This document shows positions 34,937 through 45,478 of a DNA stretch of 64,000 nucleotides, piece by piece; the stretch's first letter is position 1, and each line of letters begins with the position of its first letter. Origin of the DNA: Sporosarcina sp. BP05 (GTDB taxonomy: Bacteria > Bacillota > Bacilli > Bacillales_A > Planococcaceae); the NCBI RefSeq assembly GCF_014282005.1, contig NZ_JACFTD010000007.1, forward strand, positions 1 through 64,000. The letters run 5' to 3'. The translations under genes were made by a program, and so were the position numbers. The notes beneath the pieces are model-generated. The model was not told where the DNA came from and ran no database searches. It was given only the letters and a program-made list of their open reading frames with translations.

Positions 34937-35356
34937 CTAATACCGATTAAGTGAATTGGTGCAATTCTTTTCGCTATGTTTAGTTTCATCTTGGACAATT
35001 TCAGTAATTCCAGCTGGAGTTAGTTTATCTTTCTCACAAAACTGTTTTACCTTGTTTCCTATTTTTGTGATTCCATAATAATACGTTATATCTGTTTCAT
35101 CTTTGAAAACTACCATATAGTGACCGTGAAAAAACTTCCTGTTTATAGTGTGTTTTGGTTCTATAAAGTGAGATTTATTTATCTCTTCTTCTGCATATCC
35201 CTTTTCCGACAAATATGTCGGCACTTTTTTGTCTGCTATATATTTTGTAATAGGATTACCATTGTTCAACACGTAAAAAAGACTTAAAGTGATTCCTATG
35301 ATGATAATAAGCACACTAAGACTTAAAGCAATCACTCTAAAGATTTTCTTTTTCAT
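34937..35356 (-). CDS. DUF3139 membrane-anchored protein
   Basis: A 139-residue protein with one N-terminal membrane segment (about residues 8-30) and an extracytoplasmic domain matching DUF3139 (VPTYLSEKGYAEEEI, then HYMVVFKDETDITYYYGITK). Two cysteines lie in the C-terminal third. Start chosen at the ATG seven bases after GGGGGAAG; a TTG immediately before it is the alternative. Single gene; DUF3139 proteins are common in Bacillales and have no known function. Confidence 0.8.
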   Translation of the reverse strand: MKKKIFRVIALSLSVLIIIIGITLSLFYVLNNGNPITKYIADKKVPTYLSEKGYAEEEINKSHFIEPKHTINRKFFHGHYMVVFKDETDITYYYGITKIGNKVKQFCEKDKLTPAGITEIVQDETKHSEKNCTNSLNRY

Positions 35357-35359
35357 CAA

Positions 35360-35788
35360 ACTTCCCCCTAGGCAAATTCCGTATTTTGGTAGAGTCGTTG
35401 AGTAACGGTACTTTTATTAATACGTTTTAGCAAATATTAAGTTTCATTTTTTAAAAATACCGTGAATTAGAAATGACTACGCATCAATCTCCTTTACCCT
35501 CTATACTATATATATCCAACAAATCCTTTTAAAGATAATTTTAAACTTTAGATATCTGATGAGTTCAAGAAATGAAAAAGCACCACTACATACGGTGCTA
35601 ATTAGTAACTAGAAATGGTGTGAAACATCTGCTGAAATCTAGTTAATTATTGTGTTATTTGATTTGTTATTTTGTGTTTTGTACTACTGAACTGAATGGG
35701 GAAAATTTATTAACAGTTGTTATTTCATCAATTTGCGGTTGTAATTTGTTTTATTCCGGGAACACTACAGCTTACTGGAGGAGATAAA
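35360..35788. other. Divergent intergenic region upstream of the SASP gene
   Basis: Contains the promoters of the DUF3139 gene (minus) and the SASP gene (plus). A hairpin with T-run on the minus strand (GCACC/GGTGC, 35576-35599) looks like a terminator without a gene. No coding sequence is seen. Confidence 0.4.
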
Positions 35789-36061
35789 ATGGCTAGAAAT
35801 AATAGAATTTTAGTGCCAGGTGCACGACAAGCATTAGATCGGCTGAAAGCGGACGTCATGCAAGCCCAAGGCTACGACGTGGATAAAACCGAGCCTAATA
35901 ACGTGAAATTCGAAATTGCGAATGAACTAGGCATTCCACTGACGAAGGGCTATAACGGAAAACTAACGTCGGAACAGGCGGGGAAAATCGGTGGCCCGAT
36001 TGGCGGCAATATGGTGAAAGAAATGGTGAGAATGGCGCAAGAACAAATGGCGAAGAAATGA
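35789..36061 (+). CDS. Alpha/beta-type small acid-soluble spore protein
   Basis: A 90-residue SASP that coats and protects spore DNA and is degraded at germination. The start ATG follows GGAGGAGATAAA. The conserved protease recognition region reads KFEIANELGIPL, and the second conserved block is YNGKLTSEQAGKIGGPIGGN followed by MVKEMV. Slightly longer than the usual 60-75 residues because of a longer N-terminal segment. Expected to be forespore-specific; no sigma-G promoter could be fixed by eye. A terminator follows directly. Confidence 0.93.
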   Translation: MARNNRILVPGARQALDRLKADVMQAQGYDVDKTEPNNVKFEIANELGIPLTKGYNGKLTSEQAGKIGGPIGGNMVKEMVRMAQEQMAKK

Positions 36062-36064
36062 AAA

Positions 36065-36104
36065 TAACGCTTGTCCCGCAACTTATGGGGCAGCGTTTTT
36101 TATT
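36065..36104 (+). terminator. Terminator of the SASP gene
   Basis: AACGCTTGTCCC and GGGGCAGCGTT arms with a T-run (TTTTTTATTT), three bases after the SASP stop codon. Confidence 0.85.
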
Positions 36105-36105
36105 T

Positions 36106-36235
36106 GTTGGACAGTTTGTCATGTTTGTTGGACACTTCAGCAAAATGGTTGGACACTCTACTGCGTTTGTTAGACACTTCGGTACAATGGTTGGAAATCA
36201 CCGCGTTCGTCGGACTCTAACATAATGGTTGGACT
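36106..36235. repeat. Degenerate tandem array, about 20-bp period (A)
   Basis: About seven units variable in sequence but sharing TTTGTTGGACACTT or TGGTTGGACACT starts spaced 17-22 bases. It lies between the convergent SASP and YqkE genes. Similar-period arrays of different sequence occur at 39771-39905, 45410-45477 and 54755-54985. Confidence 0.7.
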
Positions 36236-36283
36236 GTTTGGCACCTAAAAAAGCACCAGCCAAGTTGCAGCCGGTGCTCCCTT

Positions 36284-36535
36284 TTAAAACTTCGATCCAG
36301 TATCTCCGAACTCTTTGAGTAGTTCCCCAAAACTTTTGTTTTTCTCACGTTCTTTGCGTTCAAGGCGAAGTTGCTCTTGGCGTTCTTCTTCTTTCGTCTC
36401 TTCAACAGCTGACAATGCCTTTTTTGCCGCTTTTAATTTCTCAAGAATATCATCATCAAGTGCATCGGAATATACAGATCCTTCGTTAGCCCTTTTTTTC
36501 GGTTGTGGTGTGGTTTGTTTACGTTTTTTCGCCAT
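36284..36535 (-). CDS. yqkE: YqkE family protein (DUF3886)
   Basis: An 83-residue highly charged protein: basic start (AKKRKQTTPQPKKR), then a predicted long helix (DILEKLKAAKKALSAV followed by EETKEEERQEQLRLER) and the tail SFGELLKEFGDTGSKF. This fits DUF3886/YqkE of Bacillales. In B. subtilis yqkE neighbours yqkD; here a YqkD-like hydrolase gene lies 2 kb away at 38734. Function unknown, probably cytoplasmic. It is 19 bases downstream of the thiolase gene, in the same direction. Confidence 0.8.
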   Translation of the reverse strand: MAKKRKQTTPQPKKRANEGSVYSDALDDDILEKLKAAKKALSAVEETKEEERQEQLRLERKEREKNKSFGELLKEFGDTGSKF

Positions 36536-36554
36536 TTATTTCACCTACTTTCGT

Positions 36555-37739
36555 TCATGGTCGTGTAACGATGGTTGCGACACCTTGACCCCCACCAATG
36601 CATAGCGTGGCAAGTCCGGATTTAACATCACGACGTTTCATTTCGTGAAGAAGTGTCACTAGGATGCGTGCCCCACTAGCCCCGATTGGATGGCCAAGTG
36701 CGATTGCACCGCCGTTGACGTTAAGTTTTGATGCATCAAATTCTAGTTCTTTTCCGACTGCGATTGACTGTGCTGCGAATGCTTCGTTCGCTTCAATCAA
36801 ATCAATCTCGGATAGTTGCATATTGGCTTTAGTGAGTGCTTTTTTAACTGCTTCCACAGGGCCCAGACCCATAACGGAAGGATCCACGCCAGCATTACCA
36901 TTGGCTACGATTGTTGCAAGTGGTGTCAAGCCAAGCTCGTCAGCTTTTTCTTTCGACATGATGACAAATGCTGCCGCACCGTCGTTAATGCCCGAAGCAT
37001 TCCCTGCTGTTACACTGCCATCTTTTTTGAATGCCGGTCGAAGTTTACCGAGCTTGTCTGCAGTTGTTCCGGCTTTGACGTATTCGTCTTGGTCGAAAAT
37101 AATAGGGGCACCTTTACGCTGCGGGATTTCAATCGCAACGATTTCTTCAGCGAAAGTTCCGGCTTCAATTGCCGCCGCAGCTTTTGCCTGCGATGTTGCC
37201 GAAAATGTATCTTGCTCTTCACGTGTAATTGAATAGCGATCACAAAGATTTTCTGCCGTGATGCCCATATGGTAATCATTGAATGCACACCATAGTCCGT
37301 CAGAGATCATACTGTCGATAATTTTTTGGTCCCCCATTTTAAAGCCTTCTCGGCCATCTTTCATTATGTATGGGGCTTGGCTCATATTTTCCATACCGCC
37401 TGCAACAATAATATCCGCATCTCCTGCAATAATTGCTTGACGTGCAAGATGCACAGCTTTTAATCCAGAACCGCATACTTTGTTAATTGTCAGAGCAGGA
37501 ACGGTTTCAGGTAGTCCCGCTTTTATGGCCGCTTGTCGTGCCGGATTTTGACCTAATCCCGCCTGTAGGACATTCCCCATGATCACTTCGTCAACGCTCT
37601 CTGGTGCTACCCCTGCACGTTTTAATGCCTCTTTGATAACTGTCGCCCCAAGATCTGTTGCCGGTATATCTTTCAATGAACCAAGGAACGATCCGATAGC
37701 AGAACGAACAGCACTGATAATTACGATTTCTTTCGACAT
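36555..37739 (-). CDS. Acetyl-CoA C-acetyltransferase (thiolase)
   Basis: A 394-residue thiolase with all catalytic elements: acyl-accepting Cys near residue 88 in [12 protein letters not shown], the NEAFAAQ motif, His in [11 protein letters not shown] and the second Cys in CIGGGQG near the C-terminus. Length is typical of the biosynthetic/degradative thiolase II group. It interconverts two acetyl-CoA with acetoacetyl-CoA. The divergent HMG-CoA lyase gene next door yields acetoacetate and acetyl-CoA, which points to leucine or branched-chain catabolism or to ketone-body-like metabolism. Specific paralogue not assigned. Confidence 0.93.
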   Translation of the reverse strand: MSKEIVIISAVRSAIGSFLGSLKDIPATDLGATVIKEALKRAGVAPESVDEVIMGNVLQAGLGQNPARQAAIKAGLPETVPALTINKVCGSGLKAVHLARQAIIAGDADIIVAGGMENMSQAPYIMKDGREGFKMGDQKIIDSMISDGLWCAFNDYHMGITAENLCDRYSITREEQDTFSATSQAKAAAAIEAGTFAEEIVAIEIPQRKGAPIIFDQDEYVKAGTTADKLGKLRPAFKKDGSVTAGNASGINDGAAAFVIMSKEKADELGLTPLATIVANGNAGVDPSVMGLGPVEAVKKALTKANMQLSEIDLIEANEAFAAQSIAVGKELEFDASKLNVNGGAIALGHPIGASGARILVTLLHEMKRRDVKSGLATLCIGGGQGVATIVTRP

Positions 37740-37815
37740 TTCTTTTCCCCCATTCCCTTATTTAAGTTGCCTGTATATGCATCCCTTCATTACAATATAC
37801 TAGAGGAGGGATGAT

Positions 37816-38718
37816 ATGTTCATTTTACCAAATAACGTTACAATAATCGAGGTTGGTCCACGTGATGGACTACAAAACGAAAAGAAACATGTCGCCGAAA
37901 ACGACAAACTAGCATTTATTGAAGCTTTACAAGGGGCGGGCATTCAAGAAATGGAGCTAACTTCGTTTGTATCACCGAAATGGGTGCCGCAAATGGCAGA
38001 TGCAAAAACAATTGTAGAAAAATCAAAGAAGGTCGGCAGGCAATTCGTTCTTGCGCCGAATGACAAAGGTGCCGAGCTTGCAATTGAAGCTGGCGCGACT
38101 AGTATTGCCGTGTTCGTTGGGGTGAGCAATACATTTAACATGAAAAACATTAACCGTTCAACAGATGAAAGCATCGATGCGCTCCAGCCCGTCTTTGCGA
38201 AATTAAAAATAAATGACATTTTTATACGGGCTTGTATTTCAACTGCGTTTTATTGTCCGTATGAAGGGAAGATAGAAATAGAGGATGTCGTTGCACTATG
38301 TAAACGGTTTGTCGACATGGGTGCAGACGAACTAAGTGTCGCGGATACAATCGGTAAGGCGAATCCCCGTGAAAGTTATGAGTTGTTCAAGACGTTGAAA
38401 GAGGAATTTCCAAACGTACTGTTGACAGCTCATTTCCACGATACACACAAAATGGCGATAGCAAATATTTTTGCTGCGCTACAAGCAGGTATCAACCGCT
38501 TTGATACGTCTGCAGGCGGCTTGGGCGGCTGTCCATTCGCACCTGGAGCAACAGGTAACGTCGCTACTGAGGATGTTGTCAACATGCTCGATACGCTTGG
38601 TATCGAAACCGGTGTCGATGTGAATAAAGTTTGTGCTGCAGTCCGAGTGATTGCGCCGCATGTGTCACGGCCGATTGATACAGGTATGTACAGATTGTTC
38701 GAAAACAATCAACCTTAA
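37816..38718 (+). CDS. Hydroxymethylglutaryl-CoA lyase
   Basis: A 300-residue TIM-barrel lyase of the HMGL-like family. The N-terminal VGPRDGLQNE motif carries catalytic Arg and Asp, ELTSFVSPKWVPQM follows, the metal-binding TAHFHDTHKMAIAN comes next, and the signature GGLGGCPFAPGATGN carries the catalytic Cys. It cleaves HMG-CoA to acetoacetate and acetyl-CoA, the last step of leucine breakdown (YngG in B. subtilis). The ribosome binding site is GAGGAGGG. It diverges from the thiolase gene and is followed within 16 bases by a hydrolase gene. Confidence 0.93.
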   Translation: MFILPNNVTIIEVGPRDGLQNEKKHVAENDKLAFIEALQGAGIQEMELTSFVSPKWVPQMADAKTIVEKSKKVGRQFVLAPNDKGAELAIEAGATSIAVFVGVSNTFNMKNINRSTDESIDALQPVFAKLKINDIFIRACISTAFYCPYEGKIEIEDVVALCKRFVDMGADELSVADTIGKANPRESYELFKTLKEEFPNVLLTAHFHDTHKMAIANIFAALQAGINRFDTSAGGLGGCPFAPGATGNVATEDVVNMLDTLGIETGVDVNKVCAAVRVIAPHVSRPIDTGMYRLFENNQP

Positions 38719-38733
38719 AAGGAGTTGAGTGGT

Positions 38734-39660
38734 TTGAAACGGCGCATTCTTTATATGACCGGCGTGATTTCCAGTGTTGTTACAGCGTTACTGACCATTT
38801 TCGGATTTATCGCAACGAATAGGCTGATGTTTTTGAAGTTGAAGGATTCCAATTTTATTTTAGAACGCGAAATCATTTCGAAACGGTTCGATGAACATTG
38901 GTATGAAACAGTGCGCAAAGATGATATGTGGATTAAGTCACCAAACGGTTATTTATTGAGAGCGGTCTTTCTAAAACCACTCGAAACGGCAAGAACTGTG
39001 ATTATCTGCCACGGCGTAACGGAAAACAAAATCAATTCGACGAAATATGCCCGTCTTTTTGAACGACTTGGATTTAATTCGGTCATCTATGATCATCGAC
39101 GACATGGGGACTCTGGAGGCAGGACGACAAGTTTTGGTTATTACGAAAAAATTGATTTGCAGGCAATTGTCCATGCTGTACGGGAACGAATCGGAAAGCG
39201 GGCTTTGCTCGGTATCCACGGCGAATCAATGGGTGCTGCAACGACAATCTTATATGCGGGAACATATAAGGATGAAGCAAATTTTCATATCGTCGATTGC
39301 CCATTTTCAGATTTCTCCGAGCAAATTCTTCATATATTACGGAAAAATACGCCTATTCGGACATCAATGGCTCTACGTATCGCCAACACTTTCCTAAAAA
39401 TGCGCGATGGCTATACCCTGAACCTTGTTTCTCCGAGAGAAGTCGTCCGAAATATTTCAAAACCTGTCCTTTTCATACACAGTCTGGAAGACGATTTCAT
39501 CCTTCCCTATATGACAGAGGAATTATACGAAGCAAAGCAAGGCGACAAAATGTTGAAATTTTTTAGTAAAGGTGCCCATGCGAAGTCGTTCAATGATAAT
39601 CCGGTGCAATACGAAAAAACAGTACAAGAATTTCTGGGACGGTTTGGATTTAGAGATTGA
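38734..39660 (+). CDS. Alpha/beta hydrolase, YqkD-like
   Basis: A 308-residue hydrolase with an N-terminal membrane anchor (about residues 8-28) and an extracytoplasmic alpha/beta fold. Motifs are VIICHGVTENK (oxyanion loop), nucleophile GESMG in GIHGESMGAAT, an acid in HSLEDDFI and the His in KGAHAKSF. TTG start chosen because AAGGAG lies nine bases upstream; an earlier in-frame TTG touches the ribosome binding site. Length and topology resemble B. subtilis YqkD. Substrate unknown; probably an esterase or peptidase at the cell surface. Confidence 0.82.
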   Translation: MKRRILYMTGVISSVVTALLTIFGFIATNRLMFLKLKDSNFILEREIISKRFDEHWYETVRKDDMWIKSPNGYLLRAVFLKPLETARTVIICHGVTENKINSTKYARLFERLGFNSVIYDHRRHGDSGGRTTSFGYYEKIDLQAIVHAVRERIGKRALLGIHGESMGAATTILYAGTYKDEANFHIVDCPFSDFSEQILHILRKNTPIRTSMALRIANTFLKMRDGYTLNLVSPREVVRNISKPVLFIHSLEDDFILPYMTEELYEAKQGDKMLKFFSKGAHAKSFNDNPVQYEKTVQEFLGRFGFRD

Positions 39661-39770
39661 AGAAAAACACCCGTAATGAACGATTAAAATGTACCCCGAA
39701 TTCCGGACACTTTGAAAAAAGATCCGTGAATTTCGGGGTTTTATATATAATTACTGGAATTCTTCTGGCA

Positions 39771-39905
39771 AGACCAATCATATCCCATGCCAACCAATCA
39801 TAAACTCCCCAAGACCGATCATATCCCACGCCAACCAACCATATCCCACGCCAACCGATCATAGATCCCCCTCGACCAATCATATCCTCGCCCTAATCAA
39901 TCAAT
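39771..39905. repeat. Degenerate tandem array, about 20-bp period (B)
   Basis: Units such as ACCAATCATATCCCATGCC, ACCGATCATATCCCACGCC and AACCAACCATATCCCACGCC, 19-22 bases each, six or seven copies. It lies between the convergent YqkD-like and yneF genes. The remaining intergenic sequence to 40097 shows only a weak hairpin. Confidence 0.7.
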
Positions 39906-40097
39906 AAATTTCTAGACAACAAAAAAACCATCTTCCCTGTCAAACGTTCAACAGAAAAAACGGCTTATTAAGTGATCGGTAGAAAGTTTAAGTAATCCAA
40001 GTAAATTTCAGGTGAAAGATTAACCTATGTATACAAAATTGCAGGCTTTCCTTTTCACTAATCCTTTACAAACCCATTAATGACGGGTATTACATAA

Positions 40098-40340
40098 TTA
40101 CTTTTTAACCTTTTTTTCCTTTTTGTCACTTACTTTGTTCATTTGGTTCATCATTTGATTGATTTTTTTCTGTGAGGGTTTTTGCCCCATTTGCATCATC
40201 ATCATACGTAACATGTCTTCATTAATCGGCGGGTTATCTTTCAAATATTTCATCATATATTGACGTGCAATGAAAAATCCGAGGGCCACACCTGCTAATA
40301 GCGCGACGATGATCAAAACGATCCACCATACTGTACTCAT
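40098..40340 (-). CDS. yneF: YneF family membrane protein (UPF0154)
   Basis: An 80-residue protein with one N-terminal membrane span ([19 protein letters not shown]), then [20 protein letters not shown] and a basic tail. Close to YneF/UPF0154 in length and motif. Last gene of the lexA-linked minus-strand group, as in B. subtilis. Function unknown. Confidence 0.92.
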   Translation of the reverse strand: MSTVWWIVLIIVALLAGVALGFFIARQYMMKYLKDNPPINEDMLRMMMMQMGQKPSQKKINQMMNQMNKVSDKKEKKVKK

Positions 40341-40493
40341 CCGCTATACCTCCTCTACTTCAGTTATTCGATTTTACTCTACCATGATGGATTATACAAC
40401 ATTGTACGGGTGAATAGCAATGGACCTTAATTAAATATTCTATTCATCGCATAATGGACCACTTTACTTCATTCTATTTGAACAGACAAAATA

Positions 40494-40518
40494 GACCCTA
40501 ATTTTGAGATTTGGGTCC
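40494..40518. terminator. Terminator downstream of sirA
   Basis: GACCCTAA and TTTGGGTC arms with T-runs on both sides, about 30 bases past the sirA stop. Confidence 0.6.
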
Positions 40519-40546
40519 TTTTTGTCCCTATCCTATCAGAATATTT

Positions 40547-41005
40547 TCAAAGATAGGCAGCTTCTTCATATGCACGAAAATCAGTCGTTTTGACCGGTTT
40601 CAGCCATCCCCACTCCCCGCGTCCGTCCATTACAGCGAAGAAACGATCAGCCGCCCCAGATAAAGCAACAAACAAATCCAAATCCAACATGCGGGATCCG
40701 TCGCAAAACACATTAAGCGAATACGATGATAGCGAAATATGAATGGAACCTTTGACAGGATGCGTCAGTTTGTATTCCCCATTTTGAGATTCAATCGACG
40801 TAAATCCTTCGCCAAGGTTTGCAATTATAGCCTCATTAATCATTTTCTCTTCAAGCCTGTCACATAAATAATGAATTTCAGGCATACAATTATTCTTCTG
40901 CTCGTCTTCTTTTAAAAGATCATACAAAAGCCGTTCACGTCCAATGACGAATGGCTGGTACATTTCTTTCACTTTATAAATTCCATATGATCGCAATATC
41001 GCCAC
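40547..41005 (-). CDS. sirA: SirA-like sporulation inhibitor of replication
   Basis: A 152-residue protein in the position of B. subtilis sirA (yneE), between tkt and yneF. It has the family start (SYGIYKVKEMYQPFVIGRE) and the later NVFCDGSRMLDLDLFVALSG. SirA binds DnaA domain I and blocks new rounds of replication in cells entering sporulation. Identification rests on length, gene order and motif pattern. A Spo0A-box-like TTGTCGAA lies about 145 bases upstream. Confidence 0.85.
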   Translation of the reverse strand: MAILRSYGIYKVKEMYQPFVIGRERLLYDLLKEDEQKNNCMPEIHYLCDRLEEKMINEAIIANLGEGFTSIESQNGEYKLTHPVKGSIHISLSSYSLNVFCDGSRMLDLDLFVALSGAADRFFAVMDGRGEWGWLKPVKTTDFRAYEEAAYL

Positions 41006-41110
41006 CCCCTAGAGATAATCCTACATGGTTTGATGTAAAAAGGATGTCATATTGCGGAATAGAACTGCACTATTATTGTCGGAAAAAACGGATAACTAAA
41101 GATTCTGTCA

Positions 41111-41168
41111 AGTTGCCCTAAAAAGCAGTCCCGATTGCCAAAAATTCTTCGACAAACAGGACTGCTTC
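41111..41168 (-). terminator. Terminator of tkt
   Basis: Minus strand: AAGCAGTCC and GGACTGCTT arms, followed by TTTTAGGG, eight to sixty bases past the tkt stop. The loop contains TTTGTCGAA. Confidence 0.8.
41148..41155 (-). promoter_or_regulatory. Spo0A-box-like site upstream of sirA
   Basis: TTGTCGAA on the minus strand, an exact match to the core of the Spo0A box. A one-mismatch TTGTCGGA lies at 41076-41083 on the plus strand. sirA is known to be Spo0A-activated in B. subtilis, which makes the location meaningful, although the first site is inside the tkt terminator loop. Confidence 0.4.
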
Positions 41169-41176
41169 ATTTATTT

Positions 41177-43183
41177 TTAGTTGTTGATTAACATTTTTAC
41201 AGTTGCAAGAACATTGTCCTCTGTGAAACCGAATTCTTTGATGACAGTATCTCCAGGTGCACTTGCCCCGAATGTGTCAATCGCAATGATTGCGCCTTCG
41301 TCACCAACATATTTATGCCAGCCTAATGAAACACCCATCTCGATACCCAGACGTTTTTTTACGTCTTTCGGCAATACACTTTGTTTGTATGCATCGTCTT
41401 GCTTCTCAAACAGATCCCATGAAGGCATGGAAACAACAGCAACATCGATTCCTTCAGCTAACAGTTTCGATTGTGCAGATACCGCTAGGTTCACTTCCGA
41501 ACCAGTCGCGATTAAAATTGCGTCTGCTTGTTTTTTGCTTGCAGGAGATATGATGTAAGCTCCCTTTTTGACGCCTTCCATTGCAAGTTCAGCTGACTTC
41601 GGAAGAACAGTCAAGTTTTGACGAGACAATACAAGTGCAGTCGGCGAGTTCTTCGACGACACTGCAATATTCCATGCAGCTGCCGTTTCGTTAGCGTCAG
41701 CCGGACGAATAACCGACAGTCCAGGCATCGCACGAAGCGCAGCAAGTTGTTCAACAGGTTCATGTGTAGGTCCATCTTCACCAACAGCTACGCTGTCGTG
41801 TGTGAAAACGTATGTGACAGGGATAGCCATAAGAGCTGAAAGTCTGATTGCAGGACGTACATAGTCACTGAACACGAAGAACGTTCCACCGAATACATGT
41901 AATCCGCCATGCAAAGTCATTCCATTTAGCGCAGTTCCCATTGCGAACTCACGAACACCAAACCAAATATTACGGCCGGAATAATCGGTAGCAAGGAAAT
42001 CGCCAGCACCTTTAATTGTCGTCTTGTTAGAGCCTGCAAGGTCCGCACTTCCACCAAAGAATGAAGGAAGCTGTTTAGCAATTGCATTGATAGCGTCACC
42101 GGATGCAGAACGTGTCGCGTGGGATGAACCCGCTTCATACGTTGGCAAGGATTTTTCGAATCCTTCAGGCAGTTTACGTTCGATTGCATCTTTCAATTGC
42201 ATCGCAAGATCAGCATGCGTCGTTTCGTATTTTTCAAATAGTTCGTTCCATTCCTGTTCTTTTTGCGCGCCCAATTTCTCAGCCGCTTCTTGGAATGTTT
42301 CATAGACCCCTTCAGGAACATGGAAATCTTCTTCCAACGTCCATTTATAGTATTCTTTTGTCAATTTCATTTCATCTTCACCAAGTGGCATGCCATGCGC
42401 ATCCGATTTTCCGGACCTATTTGGCGATCCGTAACCGATGACCGTTTTAACTTCGATCATTGTCGGGCCTCCGACATTGCCTTTTGCTTCTTCAATCGCT
42501 GTTGAAACGAGGTCAATGTTGTTGCCATCTTCAACACGGATGTAATTCCAGCCGTATGATTCAAAGCGTTTACGAATATTTTCAGAGAAGGACATGTCAA
42601 GTTCACCATCTAGTGAAATGTCATTGCTATCATAGAGGACAATCAGTTTATTTAACTGCAAGTGACCTGCAAGTGAAATTGCTTCAGCAGCAACGCCTTC
42701 CATGAGATCGCCATCACCGCAAAGAGCATATGTGAAGTGGTCGACAACGTCAAAGCTTGGTTGATTGTACGTTGCAGCAAGGTGTTGTTCTGCCATTGCC
42801 ATTCCGACTGCCATACCAATACCTTGTCCAAGTGGACCAGTTGTTGCTTCAACGCCGACTGTATGACCGTATTCCGGATGTCCTGGTGTTTTAGAGTTCC
42901 ATTGTCTGAAATTCTTGATTTCATCCATCGGAAGTCCGTAACCGCCTAGATGAAGCAGGCTATATAGGAGCATTGAGCCGTGTCCTGCCGATAAAACGAA
43001 ACGGTCACGGTTAAACCACTGTGGATTTGAAGGGTTGTGATGCATATGTTTTGTCCAAAGTGTATAAGCCATTGGAGCAGCCCCCATTGGTAAACCTGGG
43101 TGTCCAGAATTCGCTTTTTCGATTGCGTCAATAGAGAGCGTACGGATTGTGTTAATGGCTAGCTGGTCAATTTGTTTAGTCAT
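41177..43183 (-). CDS. tkt: Transketolase
   Basis: A 668-residue thiamine-diphosphate enzyme that transfers two-carbon units in the pentose phosphate pathway. Visible are [19 protein letters not shown] near the start, the ThDP-binding [13 protein letters not shown], the pyrimidine domain with [20 protein letters not shown] and the C-terminal transketolase domain ([13 protein letters not shown]). I chose the ATG with GGGAAGGATG upstream; the longer frame would add seven residues that overlap it. Same neighbours as in B. subtilis: ynzC upstream, sirA downstream. Confidence 0.96.
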   Translation of the reverse strand: MTKQIDQLAINTIRTLSIDAIEKANSGHPGLPMGAAPMAYTLWTKHMHHNPSNPQWFNRDRFVLSAGHGSMLLYSLLHLGGYGLPMDEIKNFRQWNSKTPGHPEYGHTVGVEATTGPLGQGIGMAVGMAMAEQHLAATYNQPSFDVVDHFTYALCGDGDLMEGVAAEAISLAGHLQLNKLIVLYDSNDISLDGELDMSFSENIRKRFESYGWNYIRVEDGNNIDLVSTAIEEAKGNVGGPTMIEVKTVIGYGSPNRSGKSDAHGMPLGEDEMKLTKEYYKWTLEEDFHVPEGVYETFQEAAEKLGAQKEQEWNELFEKYETTHADLAMQLKDAIERKLPEGFEKSLPTYEAGSSHATRSASGDAINAIAKQLPSFFGGSADLAGSNKTTIKGAGDFLATDYSGRNIWFGVREFAMGTALNGMTLHGGLHVFGGTFFVFSDYVRPAIRLSALMAIPVTYVFTHDSVAVGEDGPTHEPVEQLAALRAMPGLSVIRPADANETAAAWNIAVSSKNSPTALVLSRQNLTVLPKSAELAMEGVKKGAYIISPASKKQADAILIATGSEVNLAVSAQSKLLAEGIDVAVVSMPSWDLFEKQDDAYKQSVLPKDVKKRLGIEMGVSLGWHKYVGDEGAIIAIDTFGASAPGDTVIKEFGFTEDNVLATVKMLINN

Positions 43184-43257
43184 TGTGTACATCCTTCCCG
43201 TCATATGTATTTATCTACATATCCTAGTTTAGACAATTCGCGCAGTGAATGCAAAGC

Positions 43258-43491
43258 TCAGTTTAGATATTTGCCGCTACGGGCGTCTTTCACCTTGTCA
43301 GGTGTCACATCGTTGCCTTCAGGATCAAGGACTTTGACTTGCTCAATTGTGTTGCGCATAGACGAACGAAATGTCTCTAAATATTCTTTTCTTAGTTGTG
43401 TCTGTTCTTTTGCTTCTTCAATTGATAGACCTGCCGTCTTCGACTTTTTTGAAAGTTCATTAATTCGTTTCATTTTCTCAGCTGGTAGCAT
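43258..43491 (-). CDS. ynzC: YnzC-like protein (DUF896)
   Basis: A 77-residue protein with the DUF896 pattern: KMKRINELSKKSKTAGLSIE, then QTQLRKEYLETFRSSMRNTI and VTPDKVKDA. A small helical cytoplasmic protein; B. subtilis ynzC lies in the SOS-regulated yneA operon. The function is not well established. Confidence 0.92.
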   Translation of the reverse strand: MLPAEKMKRINELSKKSKTAGLSIEEAKEQTQLRKEYLETFRSSMRNTIEQVKVLDPEGNDVTPDKVKDARSGKYLN

Positions 43492-43554
43492 ATAATTTCC
43501 TCCATTTAGTTTATGATTACAAACGTATACAAAAACTGCAGAAAGTGCAATAAA

Positions 43555-44513
<959 letters not shown>

Positions 44514-44528
44514 CATTATTCCCCCTTG

Positions 44529-44542
44529 CGAATACTTGTTCG
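44529..44542. promoter_or_regulatory. LexA operator (SOS box) at yneA
   Basis: CGAATACTTGTTCG matches the Bacillus LexA box CGAACnnnnGTTCG at nine of ten fixed positions. It lies immediately upstream of the yneA ribosome binding site. Confidence 0.75.
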
Positions 44543-44593
44543 GAATGCCTGTTCTTATTATAGAAAAAACAATCTGCATTGTCAACACTTATT

Positions 44594-44607
44594 CGAACCT
44601 GTGTTTG
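44594..44607. promoter_or_regulatory. LexA operator (SOS box) between yneA and lexA
   Basis: CGAACCTGTGTTTG matches CGAACnnnnGTTyG. It lies between the two divergent genes, so LexA could repress both yneA and its own gene. Confidence 0.75.
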
Positions 44608-44716
44608 CCATTTATCCAGGAGACTGATATAATGAATCTATTGAAAAGACTAGATTGTCGGTAATTTTTTCACGGCTTTCGGAAGTTAGCAGAATATAAG
44701 GTGAGAGGTGAATGGG

Positions 44717-45337
44717 ATGAAAAAAATTTCAAAAAGACAAGAAGATATTTTGTCTTTCATTAAATCAGAAGTGAAGAAAAAAGGTTATCCACCATCCGTA
44801 AGGGAAATTGGCGAGGCTGTCGGCTTGGCATCAAGTTCAACTGTTCACGGACATCTAGCGCGATTGGAAAGCAAAGGTTTCATTAGAAGAGACCCAACAA
44901 AACCGAGAGCAATTGAAATACTCGATCCTGAAGGGTTGGAAACGATGAAACCCGGCGTTCTTCACGTACCCCTTGTCGGTAAAGTTACGGCAGGTCTTCC
45001 AATTACAGCAATTGAAAATATCGAGGAGTACTTCCCACTTCCTGAATCTTTTGGTACATCTGAAGACAATCTGTTCATGCTTGAAATAGTTGGGAACAGT
45101 ATGATTGAAGCCGGAATTTTGAATGGCGACTATGTTGTCGTTAAACAACAACAAACAGCTAATAACGGCGAGATTGTCGTAGCAATGACCGAAGACGATG
45201 AAGCTACAGTGAAACGTTTCTTTAAAGAAAAAGATTATTTCCGTCTGCAACCTGAAAATGCTTCGATGGCTCCAATCATTCTCGATAATGTATCGATTCT
45301 AGGTAAAGTGGTTGGCGTTTATCGCATGATACACTAA
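44717..45337 (+). CDS. lexA: SOS transcriptional repressor LexA
   Basis: A 206-residue LexA. The N-terminal winged helix (1-65) has [14 protein letters not shown] and [17 protein letters not shown]. The Ala92-Gly93 cleavage bond is in VTAGLPI. The autoprotease dyad is Ser128 (GNSMIEAG) and Lys166 (ATVKRF). Start taken at the second ATG, since the first directly abuts the GAGAGGTG ribosome binding site. RecA-stimulated self-cleavage releases the SOS genes, of which yneA and recA in this window carry operator-like sequences. Confidence 0.97.
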   Translation: MKKISKRQEDILSFIKSEVKKKGYPPSVREIGEAVGLASSSTVHGHLARLESKGFIRRDPTKPRAIEILDPEGLETMKPGVLHVPLVGKVTAGLPITAIENIEEYFPLPESFGTSEDNLFMLEIVGNSMIEAGILNGDYVVVKQQQTANNGEIVVAMTEDDEATVKRFFKEKDYFRLQPENASMAPIILDNVSILGKVVGVYRMIH

Positions 45338-45350
45338 TTTAAAGTATGCA

Positions 45351-45391
45351 AAAGGGCTGTATCCTTCACTTGAAGGATACAGCCCTTTTTT
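45351..45391. terminator. Bidirectional terminator, lexA / ynbB
   Basis: AAAGGGCTGTATCCTTCA and TGAAGGATACAGCCCTTTTT arms with a very short loop. It lies between convergent lexA and ynbB. Confidence 0.88.
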
Positions 45392-45409
45392 AATTGAAGA
45401 ATTGATTTG

Positions 45410-45477
45410 ACAGTTTGGCTTTGCCAGGACAGTTTAACGCCTTGCACTCACAGTTTCACTGATTGCCAAGACAGTTA
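45410..45477. repeat. Tandem array, about 20-bp period (C)
   Basis: Four units beginning ACAGTTT at 45410, 45429, 45450 and 45471 (spacings 19, 21, 21). Each of the first three contains a GCC or TTGCC/TTGCA segment in its second half. It lies between the shared terminator and the end of ynbB. Confidence 0.6.
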
Positions 45478-45478
45478 A

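Noticed and set aside
36664..37236. Plus-strand 190-codon frame
   Set aside because: Antisense shadow of the thiolase gene; low-complexity Ser/Ala composition.
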